From Lacibacter cauensis (lineage in GTDB: Bacteria > Bacteroidota > Bacteroidia > Chitinophagales > Chitinophagaceae), in assembly GCF_007830055.1 (NCBI RefSeq), contig NZ_VLLE01000006.1, forward strand, positions 434,001 through 498,000: 64,000 bases of DNA, in the 5' to 3' direction. The notes beneath the pieces are model-generated. The model did no database searches. It saw nothing but the letters and a program-made list of their open reading frames with translations, and was not told where the DNA came from. A program made the position numbers and the translations under genes. Below are positions 26,066 through 35,161 of this stretch, one piece after another. The number at the start of each line of letters is the position of its first letter. The stretch's first letter is position 1.

Positions 26066-27398
26066 ACAATACGAAGGACGTTTACTGATACGTGTAATAC
26101 TGCTGTTTGCGGTACTATCGGTAGCTGCATGGCTATTGGTGAAAGCTTATTATTTCTATACGATTTTTCTTGCACCTGTTTTATTATTCCAGTTATACGA
26201 TTTATATAGCTTATTAAAAAAGGCGCAAGACGAAGTAAAAGAATTTGCCGAGAGCGTGCACTACCGTGATTTCTCCCGTTACTTCAATGTAAAGCAGGCG
26301 CCTGCCGAGTTGCAACCTTTGCGTGCCGGTTTTAACGAAATCAACAGCACGTTTAAAGTAATTACCAAAGAAAGGGAAACACAATATGTGTACCTGCAAA
26401 AAATATTAGAGTTGGTTGATACCGGCATCCTTTCGTACGAAATAAATGAAGGTGAAATTGCCTGGATGAACGAGACCTTTAAACGGTTACTTGGTATTCC
26501 TTATTTAAAAACAATCCACAGCTTAGAAAAAAGAGATGAATCGTTGTACAAAGAAGTGATCAGTTTAAAATCGGGAGAGAACAGAATTGTAAAAGTGAAT
26601 ACCGATAAATCTTCGTTTAAACTGTTGCTGTCTGCAACGGCTTTTCAAACCGATGGCAAAGTATTCAAGCTTATTGCCTTTCAAAACGTAAACGAAGCAT
26701 TGGATGAAACCGAAGCACAGGCATGGAGAAGATTGCTGAGTGTAATGACGCATGAGATCATGAATTCTGTTGCGCCAATTTCTTCGCTGGCCGACACATT
26801 AAAAAACCGGCTGCAACTCTCCACTCCGCATTTGCAAAACAATGATGGCTCGCTGGAAGACCTGGAGCTGGGCATTGAAACCATTAAACGCCGTAGCGAA
26901 GGTTTACTGAAGTTTGCAGAAACCTATCGCAATCTGAATAAGATTACCACGCTTAATGTAAAGAAAGTACAGGTGCTCGATCTTTTTGAAAACCTGCACC
27001 AGTTGATGCAGCCAACGCTTGAGCAAAAAAATATTGAGCTGGAAATTATTTTAAAAGATCCTGCCATTACACTGGAAGTGGATATGCATTTGATTGAACA
27101 GGTACTGATTAACTTGCTGGTAAATGCCATTGAAGCTGTAAAAGATAAAGCTGAACCACGTATCGTATTATCAGCTTACGAATCGGGCGATCATAAAACA
27201 GTTATGAAGATTGCTGATAACGGTGTAGGTATGGATGAAGAAGTGATGGACAAAATTTTTATTCCATTTTTCAGTACACGCAAAACCGGCAGCGGTATTG
27301 GTCTCAGTCTTTGCAAGCAGATTATGTTACTGCACAAAGGAAGCATACAGGTACAAAGCCGGCCCGGCGAAGGCACTGCGTTTATGCTGCTGTTCTAA
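26055..27398 (+). CDS. Membrane sensor histidine kinase, partner of the NtrC-type regulator
   Basis: 447 residues. Two adjacent N-terminal membrane helices (about 10-50) with almost no periplasmic loop, a linker, a PAS-like region (about 110-215), HisKA with H233 in MTHEIMN, and HATPase with NLLVNAIEAV (N-box), DNGVGM (G1) and GSGIGLSL (G2). The tiny extracytoplasmic part suggests that it senses the membrane itself or intracellular signals, as in transporter-linked kinases. It overlaps the regulator gene by 11 bp, so the two are translationally coupled. Confidence 0.92.
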   Translation: MIFKQYEGRLLIRVILLFAVLSVAAWLLVKAYYFYTIFLAPVLLFQLYDLYSLLKKAQDEVKEFAESVHYRDFSRYFNVKQAPAELQPLRAGFNEINSTFKVITKERETQYVYLQKILELVDTGILSYEINEGEIAWMNETFKRLLGIPYLKTIHSLEKRDESLYKEVISLKSGENRIVKVNTDKSSFKLLLSATAFQTDGKVFKLIAFQNVNEALDETEAQAWRRLLSVMTHEIMNSVAPISSLADTLKNRLQLSTPHLQNNDGSLEDLELGIETIKRRSEGLLKFAETYRNLNKITTLNVKKVQVLDLFENLHQLMQPTLEQKNIELEIILKDPAITLEVDMHLIEQVLINLLVNAIEAVKDKAEPRIVLSAYESGDHKTVMKIADNGVGMDEEVMDKIFIPFFSTRKTGSGIGLSLCKQIMLLHKGSIQVQSRPGEGTAFMLLF

Positions 27399-27507
27399 TT
27401 TCCTTTCACTTGTTTTCAACAATAAATACCCTTCATGTTTTCGTAACATTCAAATAATGTTGCGTTAACAATGCCCTGCTACCATTGCCCTCCTAAACAC
27501 TTACACA

Positions 27508-29046
27508 ATGAGAAAATTAAGTTTTCTTCTTGGCAGCATTGTCTTGTTTGCAAGTTGCGCCAAAGAAGAATTAAAGAACAACGGCGCAACAGATCAGTCT
27601 TTACAACTATCTGCACGCCAGGAATCCACAACATTTAAAGAAATCGGAAGCATCAATATCGGCAGTACAGGTGCTGCAGAAATAAGTGCTTACGATGCAA
27701 TAACCAAAAAACTGTTTGTAGTAAACAACAGTGCAGGCAACAACCGTATTGAAGTGCTCGACATCAGCAACCCGGCAGCACCTGTTCTTGTTGGTAATAT
27801 CAACATTACTGCTTATGGTGGTTTTGTTAACAGCGTTGCAGTAAGTAATGGTAAGGTTGCAGCTGCTATTGAAGCAACAGACAAAGTAAGTGCAGGTAAA
27901 GTTGTTATTTTTAATACAGCCTCACATGCAGCTATTGCAGTTGTAACTGTAGGCTCGTTACCCGATATGGTAACTTTTACTCCTGATGGCAAATACATTC
28001 TTACCGCTAACGAGGGCGAACCAAACGATGCGTATACCATCGATCCTTTAGGTACTGTATCAATTATTAGTGTAGAAGAAGATTATGCAGTAACAACACT
28101 CAACTTCAGCAAGTTTGCTTCACAAGCAGCTGTGTTAAAAGCTAAAGGATTTCGTTTGTTTGGAAAGAATGCAAGTTTTGAACAGGATGTGGAGCCGGAA
28201 TACATTGCCGTTTCTGCAAACAGTAACACTGCATGGGTTACGTTACAGGAAAACAATGGCGTTGCCAAGATCGATATAGCGACAAAAAACATCACTGAAA
28301 TTTTCCCTTTAGGTTTTAAAGATTATAACAATCCATCCAACACAATTGATCCCAGTGATCAGGACGGAGGCATCAACTTTGCTGCATTGCCTGTAAAAGG
28401 AATGTATTTACCCGATGCCATTGCAGTAAACAGCTTCAACGGCACACCGTTTATCTACACTGCAAACGAAGGTGATGCCAGAGAATGGAGCGGCTTAACA
28501 CCAGTGGAAACAAGAAGAGTGAACCACAGTTCGGTTGTGCTTGATCCTGTTGCTTTCCCGAATGCTGCTGCATTAAAAACAAATACACAATTAGGCCGCC
28601 TGAACATTACTACTACCTTGGGTGATACCGATGGCGATGGTGATTATGACGAGTTGTATTCTTATGGTGCACGTTCGTTCAGCATCTGGAATGGTTTAAC
28701 AGGAGAATTAGTGTTCGACAGCAAAAACCAGATTGATACCAAAGCTGCAGAGTTAGGTAAATATCCTGATGGACGCAGTGATGATAAAGGTTGCGAACCC
28801 GAAGGCATTACCATTGGCAGAGTGGGTAACAACAATCTATTGTTTGTTGGCCTCGAAAGAGCAAATGCCGTGATGATTTATGATATTACTAACCCCATCA
28901 AACCAAAATACCTGCAATGGTTAAATACCGGTGTTGCGCCCGAAGGTGTACTGTTTGTTGAGGCCGCTAAAAGCCCGAACGGCAGAAGCCTGTTTATTGC
29001 CAGCAGCGAAAACGATGGTTTTATAAAAATTTATACTACCAATTAA
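27508..29046 (+). CDS. Choice-of-anchor-I-like beta-propeller lipoprotein
   Basis: 512-residue lipoprotein with lipobox FASC (Cys at 17). The body resembles the choice-of-anchor I family: GSLPDMVTFTPDGKYILTANEGEPND near 150-176, DVEPEYIAVSANSNTAWVTLQENN, PLGFKDYNNPSNTIDPSDQDGG, and a C-terminal PEGITIGRVGNNNLLFVGLER block. Known: these proteins fold as a propeller and normally carry one of several C-terminal surface anchors. Here the protein ends in an ordinary strand with no sorting tail, and the lipid anchor takes that place. The role is unknown, although some relatives are linked to phosphatase or nuclease regions. Confidence 0.8.
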   Translation: MRKLSFLLGSIVLFASCAKEELKNNGATDQSLQLSARQESTTFKEIGSINIGSTGAAEISAYDAITKKLFVVNNSAGNNRIEVLDISNPAAPVLVGNINITAYGGFVNSVAVSNGKVAAAIEATDKVSAGKVVIFNTASHAAIAVVTVGSLPDMVTFTPDGKYILTANEGEPNDAYTIDPLGTVSIISVEEDYAVTTLNFSKFASQAAVLKAKGFRLFGKNASFEQDVEPEYIAVSANSNTAWVTLQENNGVAKIDIATKNITEIFPLGFKDYNNPSNTIDPSDQDGGINFAALPVKGMYLPDAIAVNSFNGTPFIYTANEGDAREWSGLTPVETRRVNHSSVVLDPVAFPNAAALKTNTQLGRLNITTTLGDTDGDGDYDELYSYGARSFSIWNGLTGELVFDSKNQIDTKAAELGKYPDGRSDDKGCEPEGITIGRVGNNNLLFVGLERANAVMIYDITNPIKPKYLQWLNTGVAPEGVLFVEAAKSPNGRSLFIASSENDGFIKIYTTN

Positions 29047-29061
29047 TTGGTGTTGCAGATA

Positions 29062-29100
29062 AATACAAATGGCCACGCATTGAGCGTGGCCATTTGTATT
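29062..29100. terminator. Bidirectional terminator hairpin
   Basis: A perfect 17 bp stem (29062-29078 with 29084-29100) and a 5 nt loop (ATTGA). The outer stem bases supply A- and T-rich flanks on both strands. It sits exactly between the convergent propeller lipoprotein and OmpA-like genes and can serve both. Confidence 0.9.
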
Positions 29101-29110
29101 GTTCCATTTT

Positions 29111-29980
29111 TTATTTCTGTGGTTCGAGCAGTTTAAAGAACTGATCGAGTTGTGGCAGAATAACAATGCGTGTTCTTCTGTTTGTAGCTTTTCCTTCTTT
29201 TGTTTCATTATCTGCAACAGGTCTGTATTCACTACGTCCGGCAGCAGCCATCTTCGCCGGATCCAGTCCGTATTCTTTCTGCAGCAAACGCACTACAGTT
29301 GTTGCTCGCTTCACACTCAAATCCCAGTTGTCCACCAAAATTGCATTGCCTTTAAACGGTACATTGTCGGTATGTCCTTCAACCATAAATTCAATTTCAG
29401 GTTGGTTCTTCAATACCAATGCTACCTTACCTAATACTTCTTTTGCACGATCGGTAATTGTGTAACTACCACTTTTGAATAATAATTTATCGGAGATATC
29501 AATATACACCACACCTTTATCGACTTTAATGTTGATGTCTTCATCTTCAATATTACCGATAGCGCCTTTGAGGTTCATCACCAACGCCATGTTGAGCGAA
29601 TCTTTATAAGCCATTTGTTGCTGCAGTGTTTGGATGTACGCATCCTTTGCACCAATGTTCTGCAACGATTGTTTAATACTTTCAGCCTGTTGCTTTGAAA
29701 TAACAGAAAGATTTTCCAGCTGCTGTAAGGTAGCAGTATAATTCTGTTTGATGAGTTCAATCTCACGGTTCAGATCGGCAATCTTTTTATTGAGCTCATT
29801 TTTATCCTTTATCAAACCGTCTTTTTGATTATTGCAATCGGCTAAAGAACCTTCCAGGGTTTGATAACGGGTTTGCAGTTGGGCATAATCGGCCTGTGCC
29901 TTTTTAAACTTTTTACTGCTTACGCAGGAACTAAACATCAATCCAGCAGCGGCAAGAGCTACCATGTAATTCATTTTCAT
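29111..29980 (-). CDS. OmpA-family peptidoglycan-binding lipoprotein
   Basis: 289 residues. Lipoprotein signal with lipobox FSSC (Cys at 19), then a long coiled coil (about 25-125), then an OmpA/MotB C-terminal domain (about 150-280). The domain has the conserved FMVEGHTDNVPF, WDLSVKRATTVVRLL and AAGRSEYRPVADN...NRRTRI motifs that bind diaminopimelate of peptidoglycan. Inference: it tethers the outer membrane to the cell wall. It is monocistronic. A TAnnTTTG-like box (TACCTTCG, 30057-30050) lies about 70 bp upstream. Confidence 0.9.
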   Translation of the reverse strand: MKMNYMVALAAAGLMFSSCVSSKKFKKAQADYAQLQTRYQTLEGSLADCNNQKDGLIKDKNELNKKIADLNREIELIKQNYTATLQQLENLSVISKQQAESIKQSLQNIGAKDAYIQTLQQQMAYKDSLNMALVMNLKGAIGNIEDEDINIKVDKGVVYIDISDKLLFKSGSYTITDRAKEVLGKVALVLKNQPEIEFMVEGHTDNVPFKGNAILVDNWDLSVKRATTVVRLLQKEYGLDPAKMAAAGRSEYRPVADNETKEGKATNRRTRIVILPQLDQFFKLLEPQK

Positions 29981-30167
29981 AATGTTGATTTTAAAAACAA
30001 TAAATAGTCAGGTTGTTTTTTACAGGCACAACGCTCTCCTTTCGGGCCACGAAGGTAGGCGCACAGATAATAGTATTGTTTCAGAGAAATGTTAATATCC
30101 CTGTTACAACAAAGCCTGTTACATTATTGAATGATTATTAAAAACCCTGCCAAAAATGAAAGGAAGG

Positions 30168-30824
30168 TTAAAATTGCATTTCCGGAATAGCGCCTTCTAC
30201 AATTAAACGACCTGCTGTTTTGGTAACAATCTCCTGTACAGAAACGCCAGGGGCACGCTCCAGCAGTTTAAATCCATCGGGTGTAACATCGAGCACCGCT
30301 AAATCGCTGACAATCTTTTTTACACAGCGTTTACCCGTTAGCGGTAGTGTACATTGCGGCAGCAACTTGCTTTCGCCTTTTGGATTGGTATGCATCATGG
30401 CTACAATAATATTTTTGGCGCTGGCAACAAGATCCATGGCACCGCCCATGCCTTTTACCATTTTGCCGGGAATTTTCCAGTTGGCGATATCGCCTTCATC
30501 ACTTACTTCCATTGCACCTAATACAGTCAAATCAACTTTACCAGCACGGATCATTCCAAAGCTCATGGCACTATCAAAAAATACAGAGCCGGGCAATGTT
30601 GTAATGGTTTGCTTACCGGCATTGATGAGATCGGGATCTTCTTCACCTTCAAACGGAAAAGGACCCATACCCAATAATCCATTTTCGCTTTGCAGTTCTA
30701 CATGAATACCTGCAGGAATATAGTTGGCAACAAGCGTTGGAATACCTATGCCCAAGTTAACGTAGTAGCCGTCTTTCAGTTCTTTGGCAATGCGCTGTGC
30801 GATTTGTTCTTTCGTTAAAGCCAT
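30168..30824 (-). CDS. scoB: 3-oxoacid CoA-transferase subunit B
   Basis: 218-residue beta subunit of a type I CoA-transferase (succinyl-CoA:3-ketoacid). Catalytic Glu lies in the QSENGLLGMGPFP motif (about 40-52). The GAMEVSDEGDIANWKIPGKMVKGMGGAMDL segment is typical. It transfers CoA from succinyl-CoA to acetoacetate, allowing ketone-body or acetoacetate use. Partner scoA lies upstream, separated by a 112 bp gap filled with hairpin repeats, which is unusual for two subunits of one enzyme. Confidence 0.95.
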   Translation of the reverse strand: MALTKEQIAQRIAKELKDGYYVNLGIGIPTLVANYIPAGIHVELQSENGLLGMGPFPFEGEEDPDLINAGKQTITTLPGSVFFDSAMSFGMIRAGKVDLTVLGAMEVSDEGDIANWKIPGKMVKGMGGAMDLVASAKNIIVAMMHTNPKGESKLLPQCTLPLTGKRCVKKIVSDLAVLDVTPDGFKLLERAPGVSVQEIVTKTAGRLIVEGAIPEMQF

Positions 30825-30831
30825 AATTGCA

Positions 30832-30926
30832 ATTTGAAAATTTGAAAATGAGCTAATTTGAAAATTTTGGAGATTACCATTCGTACGATTTGAAAAGTTG
30901 AAAATGATTGTTTCAACTTTTCAAAT
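30832..30926. repeat. Repeat and hairpin between scoA and scoB
   Basis: Two pieces. The first, 30832-30860, contains tttgaaaatttgaaaatga, which recurs at 59721-59739; in both places it sits directly before the start codon of a minus-strand gene. The second is a perfect 16 bp stem, 30888-30903 with 30911-30926, and a 7 nt loop. AT-rich composition and recurrence point to intergenic repeat units. The hairpin lies in the scoA-scoB transcript. Confidence 0.7.
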
Positions 30927-30936
30927 TGTCACATTC

Positions 30937-31635
30937 TCAAATTCGTTTTCTTACTGTCTTCTGCTCAATCCGCTTTTCGTAATTCGTTCCCTGGAAAATG
31001 CGGTGCACATAAATACCCGGCGTATGTATTTCGTTGGGGTGCAGCTGCCCAGGCTCCACCAACTCTTCCACTTCTGCAATGGTGATTTTTCCAGCCATCG
31101 CCATCAGCGGATTAAAATTTCTTGCTGTGTCTTTAAAAATGAGGTTGCCCATTTTATCGCCTTTCCATGCTTTTACAATTGCATAGTCTGCATCAAATGC
31201 ATATTCGAGTAAATAATCCTTACCGTTGAAATTGCGTACTTCTTTTCCTTCAGCTACCTCGGTTCCAACACCTGCAGGTGTATATACAGCGGGCATACCG
31301 TAACCTGCAGCCATGCAACGGGTAGCTAATGTTCCCTGCGGTATCAGTTCTACTTCCAACTCTCCACTTAATAACTTGCGTTCAAATTCTGCATTTTCGC
31401 CTACGTAAGAAGAGATCATTTTCTTCACCTGTTTTTGCTGCAACATCAGCCCAATACCGAAATCATCAACACCTGCATTGTTCGAAATACAAGTGAGCTG
31501 CTTTATTCCTTTTTTAACAAGGGCTGTTATACAATTTTCAGGGATTCCGCATAAACCAAAACCGCCGAGCATGAGTGTAGCGCCATCCTGAATATCATGG
31601 ATAGCTGCATCGGCACTGGCAACAACTTTGTTCAT
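30937..31635 (-). CDS. scoA: 3-oxoacid CoA-transferase subunit A
   Basis: 232 residues from [12 protein letters not shown]. The alternative ATG at 31656 would add seven residues encoded by a perfect palindrome and is not favoured. Alpha subunit of the CoA-transferase: the glycine-rich CoA-binding loop [11 protein letters not shown] is at about 25-35, with [15 protein letters not shown] and [16 protein letters not shown] further on. Acts with scoB in acetoacetate/succinyl-CoA exchange. Homogentisate dioxygenase at 57-58 kb produces precursors of acetoacetate, so the two loci may be metabolically linked. Confidence 0.95.
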   Translation of the reverse strand: MNKVVASADAAIHDIQDGATLMLGGFGLCGIPENCITALVKKGIKQLTCISNNAGVDDFGIGLMLQQKQVKKMISSYVGENAEFERKLLSGELEVELIPQGTLATRCMAAGYGMPAVYTPAGVGTEVAEGKEVRNFNGKDYLLEYAFDADYAIVKAWKGDKMGNLIFKDTARNFNPLMAMAGKITIAEVEELVEPGQLHPNEIHTPGIYVHRIFQGTNYEKRIEQKTVRKRI

Positions 31636-31656
31636 TGCAATCGTATTTGATTGCAA
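31635..31656. promoter_or_regulatory. Operator-like palindrome before scoA
   Basis: A perfect inverted repeat TTGCAATC-N6-GATTGCAA touching the scoA start codon. Its geometry (8-6-8) is the same as the suf palindromes, but the arm sequence is different. Placement at the start suggests a repressor site or an mRNA hairpin that masks initiation. No regulator gene is adjacent. Confidence 0.5.
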
Positions 31657-31756
31657 GATAAGCGAAGAAAGTAAATGAACATTTGTTAAAAAAGAATGTG
31701 TTTACCGGAGTGCTTCAGCTTTTGCAAACATCGCAATATGGATAACTAAGATTTGC

Positions 31757-33973
31757 TTATGCTGCTGCCAGATATTCCCTTAACTCCTGCAATACCACCT
31801 GTACCGACGAATCAATTTCAGCAATAAGGTGTTTCATCTGTTCACGTTCGGTATTTTTCGAAATATCTGCTTTCTCTATTTGTATTACCTTACTCGATAC
31901 CTGTTCATTTACGCCCAGAATTTTCAAGGTCGATTTCATGTTATGTGCAGTAGCTTTGATGAGCGCCTGGTCTTCGGCAGCAAACGATTCCTGCAGTCTT
32001 TTTACTTCACCCGGTAAGAAATCAAATGCCTTGTTGAGCAAATCCTGGATGCTTTCTTTATTTCCACCTGTTAAGCGATGCAGGTAATCAATGTTTACCA
32101 GTTTAAGATGGATGTTTTGCTGAATAGCCGGTTGTGTATTCCAGTCGCTATAATGGTTTAACAGTTCCAGTAACTTGCGTTCATCTACCGGTTTTGTTAA
32201 ATAAGCATTCATACCGGCGCTAATGGCGTTTTGTTGTTCGATACTTTGACAGAACGCACTCAAACCAATAACCGGTGTTTGCAGATGCAACTCTGCTCTT
32301 ATTTTTTTGGTTGTATCAATGCCACTTAAGCCGGGCATTTGTATATCCATTAAAATAAAATCATAAGTCTCATTTTGCAGCATTTGCAAGGCAATGTTTC
32401 CGCTTTCTGCTTTTTCAAAAATAAACTGATGTTCGGCCAGCAGATATCCCATCAGATCCCGATTCATTTCATTGTCATCCACAATCAGTATTTTCTTTTG
32501 CACTAATTTTTCGTTTCGTACAATCGTCGTTTCCTGCGGCTGCTCTGCAACAGTTGTTATCGTAAACGGCAACAGTAAATTGAATTGTGTTCCTGCACCG
32601 GGTGTGGAGAAAACTTCAATTTCTCCACCCTGCATTTCCACCAACTGTTTTACAATAGGTAAACCCAGGCCGGTACCATAATATTTTTTGGATGTTTTAC
32701 TTTCAATCTGGTAAAAGCGCTCAAATACATACGGCAGTTTTTCTTTATCGATACCAATGCCTGTATCCCGTATGGTAAATTGTACCCAAGCTTTTTCATC
32801 AGATCGTTTTACCAACGATGCTGAAACAGAAACCGATCCCTGTTCTGTAAACTTGATAGAGTTGCCGGTAAGATTTACCAGTATCTGCATCAGCTTTTTT
32901 TCATCGCCTAATACATGCGCAGGCACACGCTCATCCGTATGAATGTGTAACAAAAGATTTTTACTCTCTGCACGATTTTGCAACACATTACCTAAATTTG
33001 AAAGCACTTGCTTTACACTGAATGCATCACTTGAGAACTGGAAATGTCCCGATTCAAGTTTTGAATAATCCAGTACATCGTTAATAACTTCCATCAGCAA
33101 ATTACCCGACACTTTCATCGAATTGATCCATTGTGTTGTTTCTGCCGTATGCTGTTTTTTCAGCAACAGGTTGGTATACCCGATGATCGAATTCAATGGC
33201 GTGCGCAGCTCGTGTGTAACGTTTGCAATAAACTGGTCTTTGACCAATTGCGCCTGTTTCTCTTTCTGAATAGCAATCGACAAGCGGTTGTTCAGCCTGT
33301 TTGTTTCAATTATTTTATACAGCACTACAAGCGCAATTGCCGACATAAAAATGAGCGAGAACAGGTTCCACTTTTTATCGAGCTGCAGTAATTCATTTTT
33401 CTCATTGCTGATGGTGTTGTTCAGCTGGGCAATTCGTGCACCCAATGCATCTACCACTTCCTGTTCGCCCAATGTAATTTCCTTAAACGATTTTTTGTAC
33501 TCATCGCTACGAAGTATAATCGTTGCACCTTCCATTCCCTGCTCATCGTACACGTGCAATGTTTCTTTATTAAACTCAATACGGTTTGTTGCTTTGTGTA
33601 CAAAAAGATTTACCAGGTACTTTGGTACATAACCACCATATGTTTCCCGCACTTTTGTAAGACCAACTTCCACTTCGGTAAGATTTTTTGTAAACGCATC
33701 ACGCTTTACAGGATCGCCTGTTTCAATATACTGCTCCAGCAGATGATCATTTTGTGTAATGAGAAATGTTGTTTTCTCAATTGCCTGCTGATAACGCTGA
33801 TGCATAATAACCGAATCGGTTTGTGCCGTATGATCTTTTACTGAATCGAATACGCCCGACTCAACAAAGTAGTTAAACCCGATGCCGGTTAAGAGAATTG
33901 CGGCAATACCAATAAATGTGAGGAGCTGTTTAAAGCGTGGATTTGACAGTACAGAGCGCAAGCCTGGTTTCAT
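31757..33973 (-). CDS. Hybrid sensor histidine kinase with receiver and HPt domains
   Basis: 738 residues. Membrane helices at about 18-35 and 205-223 enclose a periplasmic four-helix-like sensor. Then HisKA (FIANVTHELRTPLNSIIGY), HATPase (DTGIGIDKEKLPYVFERFYQ, GTGLGLPIVKQL), a receiver (ILIVDDNEMNRDLM, phosphoacceptor in FILMDIQMPG), and a C-terminal HPt module with the phosphorylatable His in TAHNMKSTLK. All phosphorelay modules are in one chain, but no DNA-binding output is encoded nearby, so it is an orphan whose final regulator lies elsewhere. Confidence 0.92.
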   Translation of the reverse strand: MKPGLRSVLSNPRFKQLLTFIGIAAILLTGIGFNYFVESGVFDSVKDHTAQTDSVIMHQRYQQAIEKTTFLITQNDHLLEQYIETGDPVKRDAFTKNLTEVEVGLTKVRETYGGYVPKYLVNLFVHKATNRIEFNKETLHVYDEQGMEGATIILRSDEYKKSFKEITLGEQEVVDALGARIAQLNNTISNEKNELLQLDKKWNLFSLIFMSAIALVVLYKIIETNRLNNRLSIAIQKEKQAQLVKDQFIANVTHELRTPLNSIIGYTNLLLKKQHTAETTQWINSMKVSGNLLMEVINDVLDYSKLESGHFQFSSDAFSVKQVLSNLGNVLQNRAESKNLLLHIHTDERVPAHVLGDEKKLMQILVNLTGNSIKFTEQGSVSVSASLVKRSDEKAWVQFTIRDTGIGIDKEKLPYVFERFYQIESKTSKKYYGTGLGLPIVKQLVEMQGGEIEVFSTPGAGTQFNLLLPFTITTVAEQPQETTIVRNEKLVQKKILIVDDNEMNRDLMGYLLAEHQFIFEKAESGNIALQMLQNETYDFILMDIQMPGLSGIDTTKKIRAELHLQTPVIGLSAFCQSIEQQNAISAGMNAYLTKPVDERKLLELLNHYSDWNTQPAIQQNIHLKLVNIDYLHRLTGGNKESIQDLLNKAFDFLPGEVKRLQESFAAEDQALIKATAHNMKSTLKILGVNEQVSSKVIQIEKADISKNTEREQMKHLIAEIDSSVQVVLQELREYLAAA

Positions 33974-34086
33974 AGCGTTGGATTTTGGAATAAGGTATTG
34001 AAAAATTACACTTAATCCAGCTCACATACAACAAAGCGCACTCTGTTTTTTCCCTATGCCTGCACTCGTAAAACTACGTATTTGCA

Positions 34087-35034
34087 TTACCGGATCATGC
34101 GCCAGCACCAGCGCTGCAGCTTACCTTCAAAATCAAAAGGCGTTGTTGCTTTGGTAATGTCTTTGATGGTTGTTGCTTCAATCTGCTCCTGCCTCAACTC
34201 GAATTTGCGGGCATTGTTGCTGAAGTACAAAATACCGCCCGGCTTCATGGCACGCAGGGTTTTATTGATGAGCTCCACATGATCTTCCTGTATATCGAGA
34301 AAGTCTTTCATTTTTTTGCTGTTGCTGAAAGTTGGCGGATCCATCACCACTACATCAAATGTATCAGGCGTAAGTGTATCGAGATATTGTTTTACATCTG
34401 CTACGATGAACTTATACTTCGCAGGATCAACAAAATAGTTGGCTTCAAAATTTCTCCTGGCCCAATCAATATAAGTGTTCGACAGATCTACTGTTACTAC
34501 TTCTGCTGCGCCACCTGCTGCTGCATACACACTAAACGATCCGGTATAAGCAAACAGGTTCAGCATTTTTTTATCCTTCACTTCATCCATCAGCATTTTG
34601 CGTGTAATACGGTGATCGAGGAACAAACCGGTATCTAAATAATCGGATAAGTTGACAAGAAAGGTTAAGCCGTTTTCTTTTACTTCAAAAAACTCTTTTT
34701 CTTCTGCTGTTTTCTGGTATTGTGAATGCCGGTTGCTTTTTCGCCTGCGTTCTTTTGTATAAATATCATCATCAGAAATGTTCAATACATTACTGATCAC
34801 TTCAACTGTACCTTCCAGCCATTCCTGATGTTGCTCTTCGGTAAGGTTATGTTTGGCTTTGTATTCACTTACACAAACACGGGTATCGTACAAATCGATG
34901 CTGACAGGAAACTCAGGTAAATCTTTATCGTATAAACGATAGCAACGAATACCCATACGCCTTGCCTGTTTTTCCCTGTGCTTATACACTTTGGCGAGGC
35001 GGTTCTGAAACATTTGTAATTTATCTGAGAGCAT
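34087..35034 (-). CDS. RlmK-like 23S rRNA methyltransferase (stand-alone domain)
   Basis: 315 residues resembling the C-terminal half (RlmK, m7G2069 of 23S rRNA) of E. coli RlmKL. Shared blocks: MGIRCYRLYDKDLPEFPVSID, SQYQKTAEEKEFFEVKENG, YLDTGLFLDHR, NLFAYTGSFSVYAA (SAM motif I), and VVMDPPTFSNSKKMKDF (catalytic DPPTFSNS). The RlmL half (THUMP and m2G2445 methyltransferase) is not in this window. SAM-dependent, cytoplasmic. Specificity is by similarity from memory; a related rRNA target is possible. Confidence 0.85.
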   Translation of the reverse strand: MLSDKLQMFQNRLAKVYKHREKQARRMGIRCYRLYDKDLPEFPVSIDLYDTRVCVSEYKAKHNLTEEQHQEWLEGTVEVISNVLNISDDDIYTKERRRKSNRHSQYQKTAEEKEFFEVKENGLTFLVNLSDYLDTGLFLDHRITRKMLMDEVKDKKMLNLFAYTGSFSVYAAAGGAAEVVTVDLSNTYIDWARRNFEANYFVDPAKYKFIVADVKQYLDTLTPDTFDVVVMDPPTFSNSKKMKDFLDIQEDHVELINKTLRAMKPGGILYFSNNARKFELRQEQIEATTIKDITKATTPFDFEGKLQRWCWRMIR

Positions 35035-35161
35035 GATGGTGAATTGTGAATTGTCAATGGGGAATAGCTTACATCTCGAGGCTGCTCCACTTTTCTAATT
35101 TTGGTTTTTGGATTTTCTGCTTGCGCCTTGTTCCATGTGCCTTTTTTGGATTCTCCTTTTC

